From an uncultured Eubacteriales bacterium (GTDB taxonomy: Bacteria; Bacillota; Clostridia; Christensenellales; Aristaeellaceae), in assembly GCA_902789365.1 (NCBI GenBank), contig CADANQ010000008.1, positions 1 through 53,959 of the forward strand: a stretch of DNA of 53,959 bases. Direction: 5' to 3'. The notes below the pieces were generated by a model. That model had not been told where the DNA came from. It ran no database searches and saw only the letters and a list, made by a program, of their open reading frames with translations. Position numbers and translations under genes: made by a program. Below, piece after piece: positions 38,689-45,711 of the stretch. The number at the start of each line of letters is the position of its first letter. Within the stretch, counting starts at the first letter, position 1.

Positions 38689-39465
38689 ATGATCGTGGAT
38701 GTCAACGGACTACAGATCAAATGTGAATTTCTCGGAAGCGGGGATAAAAATATCCTGATGCTCCACGGATGGGGATGCTCATCCGTGCATTTTCGCGAAA
38801 TCGCCGAAAAACTGTCCGGGGAATACCGGGTACTGATCCCCGATCTCCCGGGTCACGGAATGACAGGACAGCCCGGCGAGCCCTGGGGCGTAGACGAATA
38901 TAAGGATTGCGTTCTCAGGATCATGGAAAGCGCGGGATTCGACCGCTGCAGCGTCATTGCCCATTCCTTCGGAGGCAGGATCGCCCTGAAGCTTGCGTCC
39001 ATGCATCCGGAAAAGGTCGACAAAATGATCCTTACCGGCTGCGCCGGCCTGAAAAAACCGAAAACCCCGGAACAGGAAAAACGGGAACGGGAGTATCGGA
39101 CAAAAAAAGAGCGTCTGATCCGCATCGGCCGCCTGCCGCTGCTGAAGCAGTATTCCGCCGTCATGCTGGACGACCTGAGGACGCGTTACGGTTCGGCGGA
39201 TTACAACGCGCTGGATCCCGGAATGAGGGAGACCTTCGTCAGAATCATCTCAGAGGACCTCAGGCCCTGCCTTGGCATGATCCGGTGCCCGGTATTGCTT
39301 GTCTGGGGAAGAAACGATCAGGAAACGCCGCTCTGGATGGGGGAAACGATGGAGAAGGAAATCCCCGACGCCGGTCTTGTGGTGTTTGATAACGACGATC
39401 ACTTCGCCTATCTCCATCAATGGTCGCGGTTTACGATCATTGCGGAATCTTTTCTGAAGTCCTGA
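38689..39465 (+). CDS. Alpha/beta hydrolase
   Basis: 258 residues from ATG 38689 (GGAAGG upstream). Oxyanion motif LHGWGCSS, then DLPGHGMTG, nucleophile elbow AHSFGGRIAL (Ser near residue 90), acid in LVWGRNDQETPLW and catalytic His in DDHFAYLHQW (HFAYL). The triad looks complete. Substrate cannot be predicted; it lies just before the MurF-like gene with 29 bases between. Confidence 0.88.
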   Translation: MIVDVNGLQIKCEFLGSGDKNILMLHGWGCSSVHFREIAEKLSGEYRVLIPDLPGHGMTGQPGEPWGVDEYKDCVLRIMESAGFDRCSVIAHSFGGRIALKLASMHPEKVDKMILTGCAGLKKPKTPEQEKREREYRTKKERLIRIGRLPLLKQYSAVMLDDLRTRYGSADYNALDPGMRETFVRIISEDLRPCLGMIRCPVLLVWGRNDQETPLWMGETMEKEIPDAGLVVFDNDDHFAYLHQWSRFTIIAESFLKS

Positions 39466-39494
39466 TTTATTACAATTAAAGGAGATTACCGGCT

Positions 39495-41132
39495 TTGACA
39501 TCCTTGTTTGATCGGATCACGCTTTTTGTGATGGTCCTCTGCTGCGCGGCTGGAATCCTGATGTGGTTATCGGGCGGACCAATGCATTATTTCCAGCTGG
39601 AAAGCTACCAGTTCAAAGGATATTTCAGGACCCTGAAAAGGCAGTGGAAAAGAATATGGCATCCCCTTGGCCTGTATGCCATCGCCTCGGCCGTCCTGTT
39701 TTTCCCCGCGCGCCTTTTGTCCTCCGCCGCGCCCGTCTGGATGGCGCTTTATCGCGCCGCGGGTTCGGCCGCCATATTATGGACGGCTTTCCAGATGGGC
39801 AGGTTCGCGAAAGCGCTGCACGGCCCGCAGAAAAAACCTTTTGCGCGCACTGACAGGATCAAACGCCTGTATGCGGCCTGCCTTCTGTGCTGGGCCGGAA
39901 TCTCCGCAGGCACCGCGCTCTGGTTCTTCGCCATGCCTTCATGGCTGGGATTTCTGCCGGCGCCGGTCATGATCCTTTCCGCGCCGTTTGTTGTCGCCCT
40001 CGCGGGCCTGATTGTTCTGCCGGCGGAAAAGGTAATCAACGGCCGTTTTCTCCGGGATGCCGGACGCAGGCTGATGGCGGACGATAACCTGATCCGCATA
40101 GGCATCACCGGCAGCTACGGGAAGACTTCCGTCAAGTTTATTCTCAAAACCATTCTCGAGGAGAAATACAACGTCCTCGTGACGCCGGGGAGCTTCAACA
40201 CGCCCATGGGCCTGACCCGGATCATTCGTGAAAGGCTGGATCCTTCCTGCCAGGTATTCATCGGAGAAATGGGCGCCCGCCACACAAGAGACATTCGTGA
40301 CCTGTGCAGACTGGTCAAACCGACCATCGGCATTCTGACTTCCATCGGTCCCCAGCATCTTGACACCTTTAAAACCCTGGAAAACATTAAAAACACCAAA
40401 TACGACCTGATCCGCGCGATTCCCCGCAGCGGTTACGCCGTTTTCTGCGACGACGGCGGCATGGTGTCGGAATTGTATGCCGCCACTGACAAGCCGAAGG
40501 CCATCGTGGGAAAAGCAGGAGACGATCTGTGGGCCGACGGGATCAAATTGTCTCCGGAGGGCAGTTCCTTCGATCTGCATATAGGTTACAGGCAGACGGT
40601 TCACTGCACCACGCGTCTTCTCGGAAAATACAGCATCAACAATATCCTGCTCGCCGCCGCCTGCGCCCTTTATCTGGGGCTGAGCCCGGAGATGATCGTC
40701 CGCGGCATCGGTCGTCTGGAACCGGTGGAGCACCGCCTGCAATTGGTCAGCCGGAACGACGGAATCACCGTCATCGACGACGCTTTCAATTCCAATCCCA
40801 GCGGAGCCTCTCAGGCCCTGGAGGTGCTTTCGGCGTTTGACGGCAGGAAGATTGTCGTTACACCGGGCATGGTGGAGCTGGGGGAGGATGAGGACAGGTA
40901 TAATTATGAATTCGGCCACCGGATGGCGTCCTGTGCGGACGAGGCATATCTGATCGGGCGGAAGCATACGCAGCCGATCCAAAGAGCGCTGCTTGACAGC
41001 GGATTTGATTCAGCGCGCATCCACGTCTGCGACAGTCTGAACGAGGCCTCGCGTATGCTCGCTGCCGCCGGACAAAAAGGGGACGTCATTCTTTACGAAA
41101 ATGATCTGCCCGATCATTACAATGAAGGTTGA
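39495..41132 (+). CDS. Membrane-anchored MurF-like Mur ligase
   Basis: 545 residues, TTG start 39495 after AAAGGAG. The N-terminal 190 residues carry about five membrane helices (roughly 8-26, 58-78, 84-100, 126-146, 152-175) in place of the UDP-substrate-binding domain of MurF. The Mur ligase core follows: P-loop ITGSYGKTS (204-212), GEMGARHTRDI, SIGPQHLDTFKTLENI, GKYSINNILLAAA, DDAFNSNPSGASQAL and the MurF-like tail ENDLPDHYNEG. It would add a dipeptide or amino acid with ATP. The membrane segment suggests a lipid-linked or membrane-near substrate; the Ddl-like enzyme encoded 10 bases downstream probably supplies the dipeptide. Confidence 0.85.
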   Translation: MTSLFDRITLFVMVLCCAAGILMWLSGGPMHYFQLESYQFKGYFRTLKRQWKRIWHPLGLYAIASAVLFFPARLLSSAAPVWMALYRAAGSAAILWTAFQMGRFAKALHGPQKKPFARTDRIKRLYAACLLCWAGISAGTALWFFAMPSWLGFLPAPVMILSAPFVVALAGLIVLPAEKVINGRFLRDAGRRLMADDNLIRIGITGSYGKTSVKFILKTILEEKYNVLVTPGSFNTPMGLTRIIRERLDPSCQVFIGEMGARHTRDIRDLCRLVKPTIGILTSIGPQHLDTFKTLENIKNTKYDLIRAIPRSGYAVFCDDGGMVSELYAATDKPKAIVGKAGDDLWADGIKLSPEGSSFDLHIGYRQTVHCTTRLLGKYSINNILLAAACALYLGLSPEMIVRGIGRLEPVEHRLQLVSRNDGITVIDDAFNSNPSGASQALEVLSAFDGRKIVVTPGMVELGEDEDRYNYEFGHRMASCADEAYLIGRKHTQPIQRALLDSGFDSARIHVCDSLNEASRMLAAAGQKGDVILYENDLPDHYNEG

Positions 41133-41142
41133 GGAGCGTACG

Positions 41143-42351
41143 ATGAAAAAGATCTGCCTTGCCGTGCTGTATGGCAGCCGCTCAAGCGAGCACGAGGTCT
41201 CCATCATCAGCGCGGTTCAGCTGATGCAGCATGTGAACAGGGAAAAATACGATCTGGTGCCCGTTTATATCAGCCAGAAAGGGGTCTGGTATACCGGCGA
41301 CGCGCTGCTGGACATGCGGACCTATACGCCCTTTGATCCCTGGAACAAAAAAATCAAAAAAGTGCAGCTGGACCTGACGGCAGGTTCCGGCGCCCTGGTA
41401 CATTACAGGCGCGCCGACGATGTCACGGGACATATCCGGGAAGAGATTGTCGCGCGGATCGACTGCGTCATTCCGGTTTTTCACGGACTGCATGGGGAAG
41501 ACGGTTCGGTCCAGGGGATCCTGGAAATCGCAAACCTGCCGTACGCTTCCACCGGAATCTGCGGAAGCGCCATCGGGATGGACAAAATAGCGATGAAGGC
41601 TTTTTTCCGGGGCTGCGGATTTCCCGTGCTTCCGGGATTCGGCGTGACCCGTTCGCAGTGGGAGAAAGACCGCGGCCCGATCCTTGACGAAACGGAAAAA
41701 ATCGGATGGCCTGTTTTTGTCAAGCCGGCCTGTCTGGGATCCTCCATCGGGGTCAGCCGGGCCGATGACGCGGAAGAACTGATCGAAGCGATGGAACTGG
41801 CCCTTTCCTACGACCGCAGGGTGCTGATCGAGAAAGGGCTCGACAAACCCGCTGAGGTGAACTGTTCGGTTCTCGGATATGACGACCGGGTGCGGGCAAG
41901 CGTCATTGAAATGCCCAACGCCGGCGGCGAATCCTTTCTCGGATTCAAGGAAAAGTATCTTCAGCAGGGTGCGTCCAAGGGAATGGCCAGCCTGAAAAGG
42001 ATCATTCCGGCCCCGATCGGCGATGAACTGACCAGGGAACTGCAGGAGCTTTCCGTACAGATCTTTAAAGCCATGGACTGCAAGGGGGTCGTCCGTATCG
42101 ATTATATGCTGGACAGGGCAAGCGGGCGGCATTATATTACCGAGATCAACACCATTCCCGGCTCGCTTTCCTTCTATCTGTGGAAGGAAACCGACCTGGA
42201 TTATACGAGCCTGATCGACTGTATGGTCGACGCAGCCATGCGGGCCAAGGCGGACAAGGACCGGTCCAGCTACGCCTATTCCTCGGATATCCTGAAAGGG
42301 GTGACCCTGGGGCCGAAAGCGGGCGGCAAACTGGGCGGCGTCAAACAGTAA
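41143..42351 (+). CDS. D-alanine--D-alanine ligase-like ATP-grasp enzyme
   Basis: 402 residues from ATG 41143 (GAGGAG upstream). N-terminal VLYGSRSSEHEVSIISA (family GGxSxEHxVS), PVFHGLHGEDGSVQGILE, the ATP-grasp loop PACLGSSIGVSR, EVNCSVLGY, RIDYMLD and the C-terminal metal motif TEINTIPGSLSFYLW. Usual Ddl enzymes are about 300-370 residues and have NTxPGxT-S; here the segment reads GSLSF and the chain is long, with an insertion near residues 50-100. It may make D-Ala-D-Ala or another D-Ala-D-X dipeptide for the preceding MurF-like ligase. Confidence 0.87.
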   Translation: MKKICLAVLYGSRSSEHEVSIISAVQLMQHVNREKYDLVPVYISQKGVWYTGDALLDMRTYTPFDPWNKKIKKVQLDLTAGSGALVHYRRADDVTGHIREEIVARIDCVIPVFHGLHGEDGSVQGILEIANLPYASTGICGSAIGMDKIAMKAFFRGCGFPVLPGFGVTRSQWEKDRGPILDETEKIGWPVFVKPACLGSSIGVSRADDAEELIEAMELALSYDRRVLIEKGLDKPAEVNCSVLGYDDRVRASVIEMPNAGGESFLGFKEKYLQQGASKGMASLKRIIPAPIGDELTRELQELSVQIFKAMDCKGVVRIDYMLDRASGRHYITEINTIPGSLSFYLWKETDLDYTSLIDCMVDAAMRAKADKDRSSYAYSSDILKGVTLGPKAGGKLGGVKQ

Positions 42352-42387
42352 CGCCGCCGCCAAAGCCCGGGTTATTATCTTAATAAT

Positions 42388-43470
42388 TTATTTTGGATCG
42401 GATTCCGGCTTTGGCAGCCTTACATGCTTCGCCGCTTCGCGGCGCCGGGAATCCGTCATGTCGGCATAATGTTTCCTGGTGGTGTTCACGTCGCTGTGGC
42501 CCAGAACATCCGCGACCAGATAAATGTCCCCGGTTTCAAGATACAGGTTGGTTCCGAATGTCGAACGTAGTTTATGCGGACTGAGGCGGTCCTTTAACGG
42601 GGCCGCCACGGCCGCGTATTTTTTTACCATGTTTTCAACGGCGCGCTGGGTGATCCTCCTGCGCTGCAAGGACAGGAAAAGCGCGTTTTCATGGCCCGGG
42701 AGAGCCTCAATCCGGCTTCTTTCCTCAACATATGCCTTCAGGGCCTCGGCCACCTCGTCGGGGAAGTACAAAATCACACGATTTCCGCCTTTTCTGGTCA
42801 CCGCAAAGGCGTTCTCCCTGAAATCAATATCCGTTATGTCGATGCCGACGCATTCGCTCACACGGATCCCGGTGCCGAGAAACAGCATAATGATGGCGTA
42901 ATCCCTGGCGCCGGTAAATTTTCGGAATTTGATCTGCCGGTCGGTCAGACCGTCGCCGGTGGAAGCAGTTTCCAGCATCCGCTTCATTTCCTCGGCGTCC
43001 AGACGCAGAATGGGTTTGGAATGAAGCTTCGGAAGCGGGACAAGCGCCGTTACATTGGCTGTTACAACGTGACTGCGGTACAGATAATCAAAAAGGGAGC
43101 GGATGGAGGACATTTTCCGCATGATCCCGTTTTCGTGGTTTTGCATCAGTTCCTCGCCGTTGTCGGTCTGCCGGATATACTGCATCAGGTAATCCTGGTA
43201 TTCTTCGATGTCGTGCCCGTCAATCAGACCGAGGTCTGTTTCCGTGACGGTCGCCGGGATCCTGTCGGCGAATTTGGGGGATTCGCTGCAAAGGTAATTG
43301 AAAAAAAGCTTAAAATCGTAAGCGTACGCAAGTCGGGTCAGCGTGCTTGTCGTCTGCGCGACGGAATGAAAAAAAGAAGCGCAGACAACGGGCAGTTCCT
43401 TTAAAAGCTTTCGCAGCTGAACCGTATTTTTTACGTCCCGCTGGGCATGATACGTGTTGACAGACGGCAT
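42388..43470 (-). CDS. Tyrosine recombinase (XerC/XerD-like integrase)
   Basis: 360 residues. N-terminal SAM-like DNA-binding domain (about 1-135), catalytic domain with GTGIRVSECVGI (Arg I), a Lys in VTRKGGNRV, HKLRSTF (His-x-x-Arg), LGHSDVNTTRKHYA (His and nucleophile Tyr). All catalytic residues are present. It could be a housekeeping Xer-type resolvase or a domesticated integrase; no phage or transposon genes surround it, and it is convergent with the Ddl-like gene. A GGAGG site precedes ATG 43470, and a near-perfect palindrome lies 25-50 bases upstream. Confidence 0.92.
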   Translation of the reverse strand: MPSVNTYHAQRDVKNTVQLRKLLKELPVVCASFFHSVAQTTSTLTRLAYAYDFKLFFNYLCSESPKFADRIPATVTETDLGLIDGHDIEEYQDYLMQYIRQTDNGEELMQNHENGIMRKMSSIRSLFDYLYRSHVVTANVTALVPLPKLHSKPILRLDAEEMKRMLETASTGDGLTDRQIKFRKFTGARDYAIIMLFLGTGIRVSECVGIDITDIDFRENAFAVTRKGGNRVILYFPDEVAEALKAYVEERSRIEALPGHENALFLSLQRRRITQRAVENMVKKYAAVAAPLKDRLSPHKLRSTFGTNLYLETGDIYLVADVLGHSDVNTTRKHYADMTDSRRREAAKHVRLPKPESDPK

Positions 43471-43494
43471 ATTGACCTCCGGATACCCCTATTT

Positions 43495-43520
43495 ATTCGT
43501 AAAAGTTTTCTTTTGCGAAT
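43495..43520. repeat. 11-bp palindrome upstream of the recombinase gene
   Basis: ATTCGTAAAAG (43495-43505), TTTT, CTTTTGCGAAT (43510-43520): an inverted repeat with one mismatch. It sits just downstream of a weak minus-strand -10 box (TATAAA, 43528-43523) and before the recombinase start. It could be an operator or a recombinase-binding site. Confidence 0.5.
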
Positions 43521-43578
43521 AGTTTATACTATATCCCCCACATTCTGTTTCTTTCGGAAAAAAGCGTCCTTCGGACAG

Positions 43579-43605
43579 AAAAACCCGTTTTCCTGTGAAA
43601 ACGGG
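43579..43605 (-). terminator. Terminator downstream of rnhA
   Basis: Minus strand stem CCCGTTTTC/GAAAACGGG with a 4-base loop (43584-43605), followed by five Ts. It separates rnhA from the recombinase gene. Confidence 0.82.
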
Positions 43606-43619
43606 CTGTCCGGACAAAA

Positions 43620-44144
43620 TCAGTTTTCCGCCGCGTCGCTCCGGACCAGAGAAAAATGCTCCGCGTCTCCCAGGTCCGGATTGATTTTTAAAAACGCCTT
43701 GATCTCATTGCGTGCCAGCTCGTCGCAGCGATTGTTCTCAGGATGATCGCTGTGGCCCTTCACTTTGAAAAAGCGAAGCCGCAGGTCCTTTTTTTTGATC
43801 ACCAGCAGCAAAAGCTTCCAGTAGTCCTGATTCTCGACCTGTTTGCCGTCCTTCGTTTTCCAGCCGTTTTTTTGCCAGTGATCGATCCAGCGCTCGTTAA
43901 ACGCGTTCACAAGGTACGCGGAATCGGAATACACGTTCACATCGCATGGCATTTTCAGCAGTCCCAGGGCGCTGATCAGCGCAAAAACCTCCATACGGTT
44001 GTTTGTGGTCTTCGGCATGCTGCCGGAAATCTCTTTTTCATGTACGCCGAACCGAAGGATCGCCGCCCATCCCCCGGGCCCCGGATTTCCGGAACAGGCG
44101 CCGTCCGTAAATATGTCCACGACTTTTCTTGTGCCCTCGGGCAT
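43620..44144 (-). CDS. rnhA: Ribonuclease HI
   Basis: 174 residues. DIFTDGACSGNPGPGGWAA (first Asp), TTNNRMEVFALISAL (Glu), VYSDSAYLVNA (Asp), and VKGHSDHPENNRCDELAR (His and final Asp): the full DEDD set plus the basic handle WIDHWQKNGWKTKDGK. It degrades RNA in RNA-DNA hybrids. GAGGT precedes ATG 44144. It lies downstream of comEA-like and zinc-ribbon genes on the same strand. Confidence 0.97.
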   Translation of the reverse strand: MPEGTRKVVDIFTDGACSGNPGPGGWAAILRFGVHEKEISGSMPKTTNNRMEVFALISALGLLKMPCDVNVYSDSAYLVNAFNERWIDHWQKNGWKTKDGKQVENQDYWKLLLLVIKKKDLRLRFFKVKGHSDHPENNRCDELARNEIKAFLKINPDLGDAEHFSLVRSDAAEN

Positions 44145-44197
44145 GATCGATACCTCACGTTTCCGCGCCGGCGCTCAGACAGTTCTCCGGCGAAATA

Positions 44198-44578
44198 TCA
44201 TTCGGAAAAATCAAAATACGGAAGAAAAGACTCCAGTTTTTTAGGTCCGATCCCTTTGACGGCCAACAGATCCTCCGGAAAAAGAAACAGACCGTTTTGT
44301 TCCCTTTCTTCAACGATCGCTTCGGCGGTTTTCTGGCCGATCCCCGGAATCTGCATCAATTCCCGGACAGAAGCGGTGTTCGGATCGATCGGTCCGTGAG
44401 GAAACACCTCGGACCGGACAAGCGGCTGTATGCCGTCGTCTGTGAAGGACGGGTACACATCCGTTTGTCGGGCCGACACGTTCTTTACGATCGTATAGCA
44501 CGCAAAAAGCGCCAGAATCCCTGAGATCAGAGAAACCGCCAGGATTTGCAGAACGGTTTTTGCGGACCGGGAGCCCAT
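44198..44578 (-). CDS. ComEA-like helix-hairpin-helix DNA-binding protein
   Basis: 126 residues. One N-terminal membrane helix (about 9-31), a short spacer, then a tandem helix-hairpin-helix domain: DPNTASVRELMQIPGIGQKTAEAIVEER and FPEDLLAVKGIGPKKLESFLPYF, the ComEA signature. ComEA binds incoming DNA at the cell surface during natural transformation. No comEC or other competence genes are in the window, and the spacer between helix and HhH is short compared with Bacillus ComEA, so the role in DNA uptake is likely but not shown. The ribosome site is weak. Confidence 0.87.
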   Translation of the reverse strand: MGSRSAKTVLQILAVSLISGILALFACYTIVKNVSARQTDVYPSFTDDGIQPLVRSEVFPHGPIDPNTASVRELMQIPGIGQKTAEAIVEEREQNGLFLFPEDLLAVKGIGPKKLESFLPYFDFSE

Positions 44579-44631
44579 CGACGATCACTCTTTTCTGACG
44601 CTCTTGCGTTATATGAGGCCCGCCGGCAGCC

Positions 44632-45336
44632 TTATACCCCCGGAAGCAGGAGCCGGCCGCAGGTCTCGCATTCGATCAGTTCGCCCGCCTTGATGGCGCG
44701 GGTCACGGCGCTGGGAAGGCTCATATTGCATCCGCCGCACTGGCTGCCGTTGAGTCTGGCCAGGGGCGGCACCGAATGCAGCTTGATCGCGCGGTACCTG
44801 TCCAGCATTTCCTTGCTGATCCCGGCGGTCTTTTCCTCCGCTGCCTTTCTCATCTCCTCCAGCTGGGCCGATTTTTCCTTGTATTCCACATCGTAAGCCT
44901 GCTTCAGTTTGTCGAATTCCGCTTTATATTTGGCATAGCGAACCTTGATTTCGTGCTGGATGCGCTCGCGGTCCGCAGCGTCCTTGCGGATTCTGCGCGT
45001 CTCCTGCTCATATGCGGTCAGATTGCCCTGAAGACGCTTGACTTCCGAGATATATGCGGTTACCTGCTCCAGGGAATCCTCGCTGCTCTCAATTTTCGCG
45101 ATGAGGTTTTTCAGCTGCTCTTCGGTCAGCGCCACGGCGTCCTTCAGCGCGTCAAGACGGTCGCCCATGGCCGCCACCTCGCCGTCGACCCGCTTAAAGG
45201 CCGTCTGCTGTTCCAGAAGGCCGTCGCGGTATTTGATCAGCTTCTGACGCGTGGGAGAACGTTTAATCTCCTTTTCCAGTCTGTCCGCCGCGGAATCCGC
45301 CTGTTGATAATTCCAGAGCAATTCGAGCTGTTCCAT
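44632..45336 (-). CDS. Coiled-coil protein with C-terminal zinc ribbon (DUF164/CdsZ-like)
   Basis: 234 residues from ATG 45336 with GGAGGA upstream. A long antiparallel coiled coil (about 5-175) is followed by a C4 zinc ribbon: CGGCNMSLPS and CETCGRLLL. This family is widespread in bacteria, and members interact with nucleic acids or protein-quality machinery; function remains unclear. It heads a minus-strand run with the ComEA-like gene 53 bases downstream and has its own promoter at 45374-45402. Confidence 0.88.
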   Translation of the reverse strand: MEQLELLWNYQQADSAADRLEKEIKRSPTRQKLIKYRDGLLEQQTAFKRVDGEVAAMGDRLDALKDAVALTEEQLKNLIAKIESSEDSLEQVTAYISEVKRLQGNLTAYEQETRRIRKDAADRERIQHEIKVRYAKYKAEFDKLKQAYDVEYKEKSAQLEEMRKAAEEKTAGISKEMLDRYRAIKLHSVPPLARLNGSQCGGCNMSLPSAVTRAIKAGELIECETCGRLLLPGV

Positions 45337-45373
45337 GGGATCCTCCTTCAAAATAGAAAACATACCAATTTTT

Positions 45374-45402
45374 ATTGTACTAAATCATCATGTGTTTGTA
45401 AA
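45374..45402 (-). promoter_or_regulatory. Promoter of the zinc-ribbon gene
   Basis: Minus strand: TTTACA (45402-45397), 17-base spacer, TACAAT (45379-45374), 37 bases before the start codon. Confidence 0.78.
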
Positions 45403-45411
45403 GAATAATAA

Positions 45412-45446
45412 AAAGAAATACCGGAAACCGCGGCTGCGGTCTCCGG
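45412..45446 (-). terminator. Terminator of tRNA-Arg
   Basis: Minus strand CCGGAgACCGC / GCGGTtTCCGG stem (45446-45421) with a 3-4 base loop and one mismatch, followed by a T-rich stretch. Confidence 0.78.
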
Positions 45447-45448
45447 AC

Positions 45449-45525
45449 TGGCGCGCCCTGCGAGATTCGAACTCACGACCTTTTGATTCGTAGTCAAACA
45501 CTCTATCCAGCTGAGCTAAGGGCGC
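45449..45525 (-). tRNA. tRNA-Arg (anticodon ACG)
   Basis: Minus strand cloverleaf: acceptor GCGCCCT/AGGGCGC, D-arm GCTC...GAGT, anticodon stem TTTGA/TCAAA with loop CTACGAA (anticodon ACG, read as ICG after deamination), T-arm GTGAGTTCGAATCTCGC. Discriminator G and an encoded CCA (45451-45449). Confidence 0.95.
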
Positions 45526-45549
45526 ATACTGTCTTGCGACAGCTTCTAT

Positions 45550-45577
45550 AGTATAGCACAGTTTTTTAAAAAAGCAA
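45550..45577 (-). promoter_or_regulatory. Promoter of tRNA-Arg
   Basis: Minus strand: TTGCTT (45577-45572), 16-base spacer, TATACT (45555-45550), ending 25 bases before the tRNA. Confidence 0.68.
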
Positions 45578-45643
45578 CCCTTTTTTTGATTTTTATTATC
45601 ACCCCCTGCGGCTGACGATAAATTCGGCAGGCAACCTTTTTAC

Positions 45644-45672
45644 TTGTCTTTCTTCCTTTAATTTGGTATAAT
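45644..45672 (+). promoter_or_regulatory. Promoter of the PQQ-propeller gene
   Basis: TTGTCT at 45644-45649, 17-base spacer, TATAAT at 45667-45672. The coding start is 40 bases downstream. Confidence 0.78.
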
Positions 45673-45711
45673 TCCCCCGGGTATTTTTTTAGGTGTAAGG
45701 AGGCTCCAGCA

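Noticed and set aside
42391-43404. Plus-strand frames opposite the recombinase
   Set aside because: The minus frame contains every catalytic residue of a tyrosine recombinase and a proper ribosome site.
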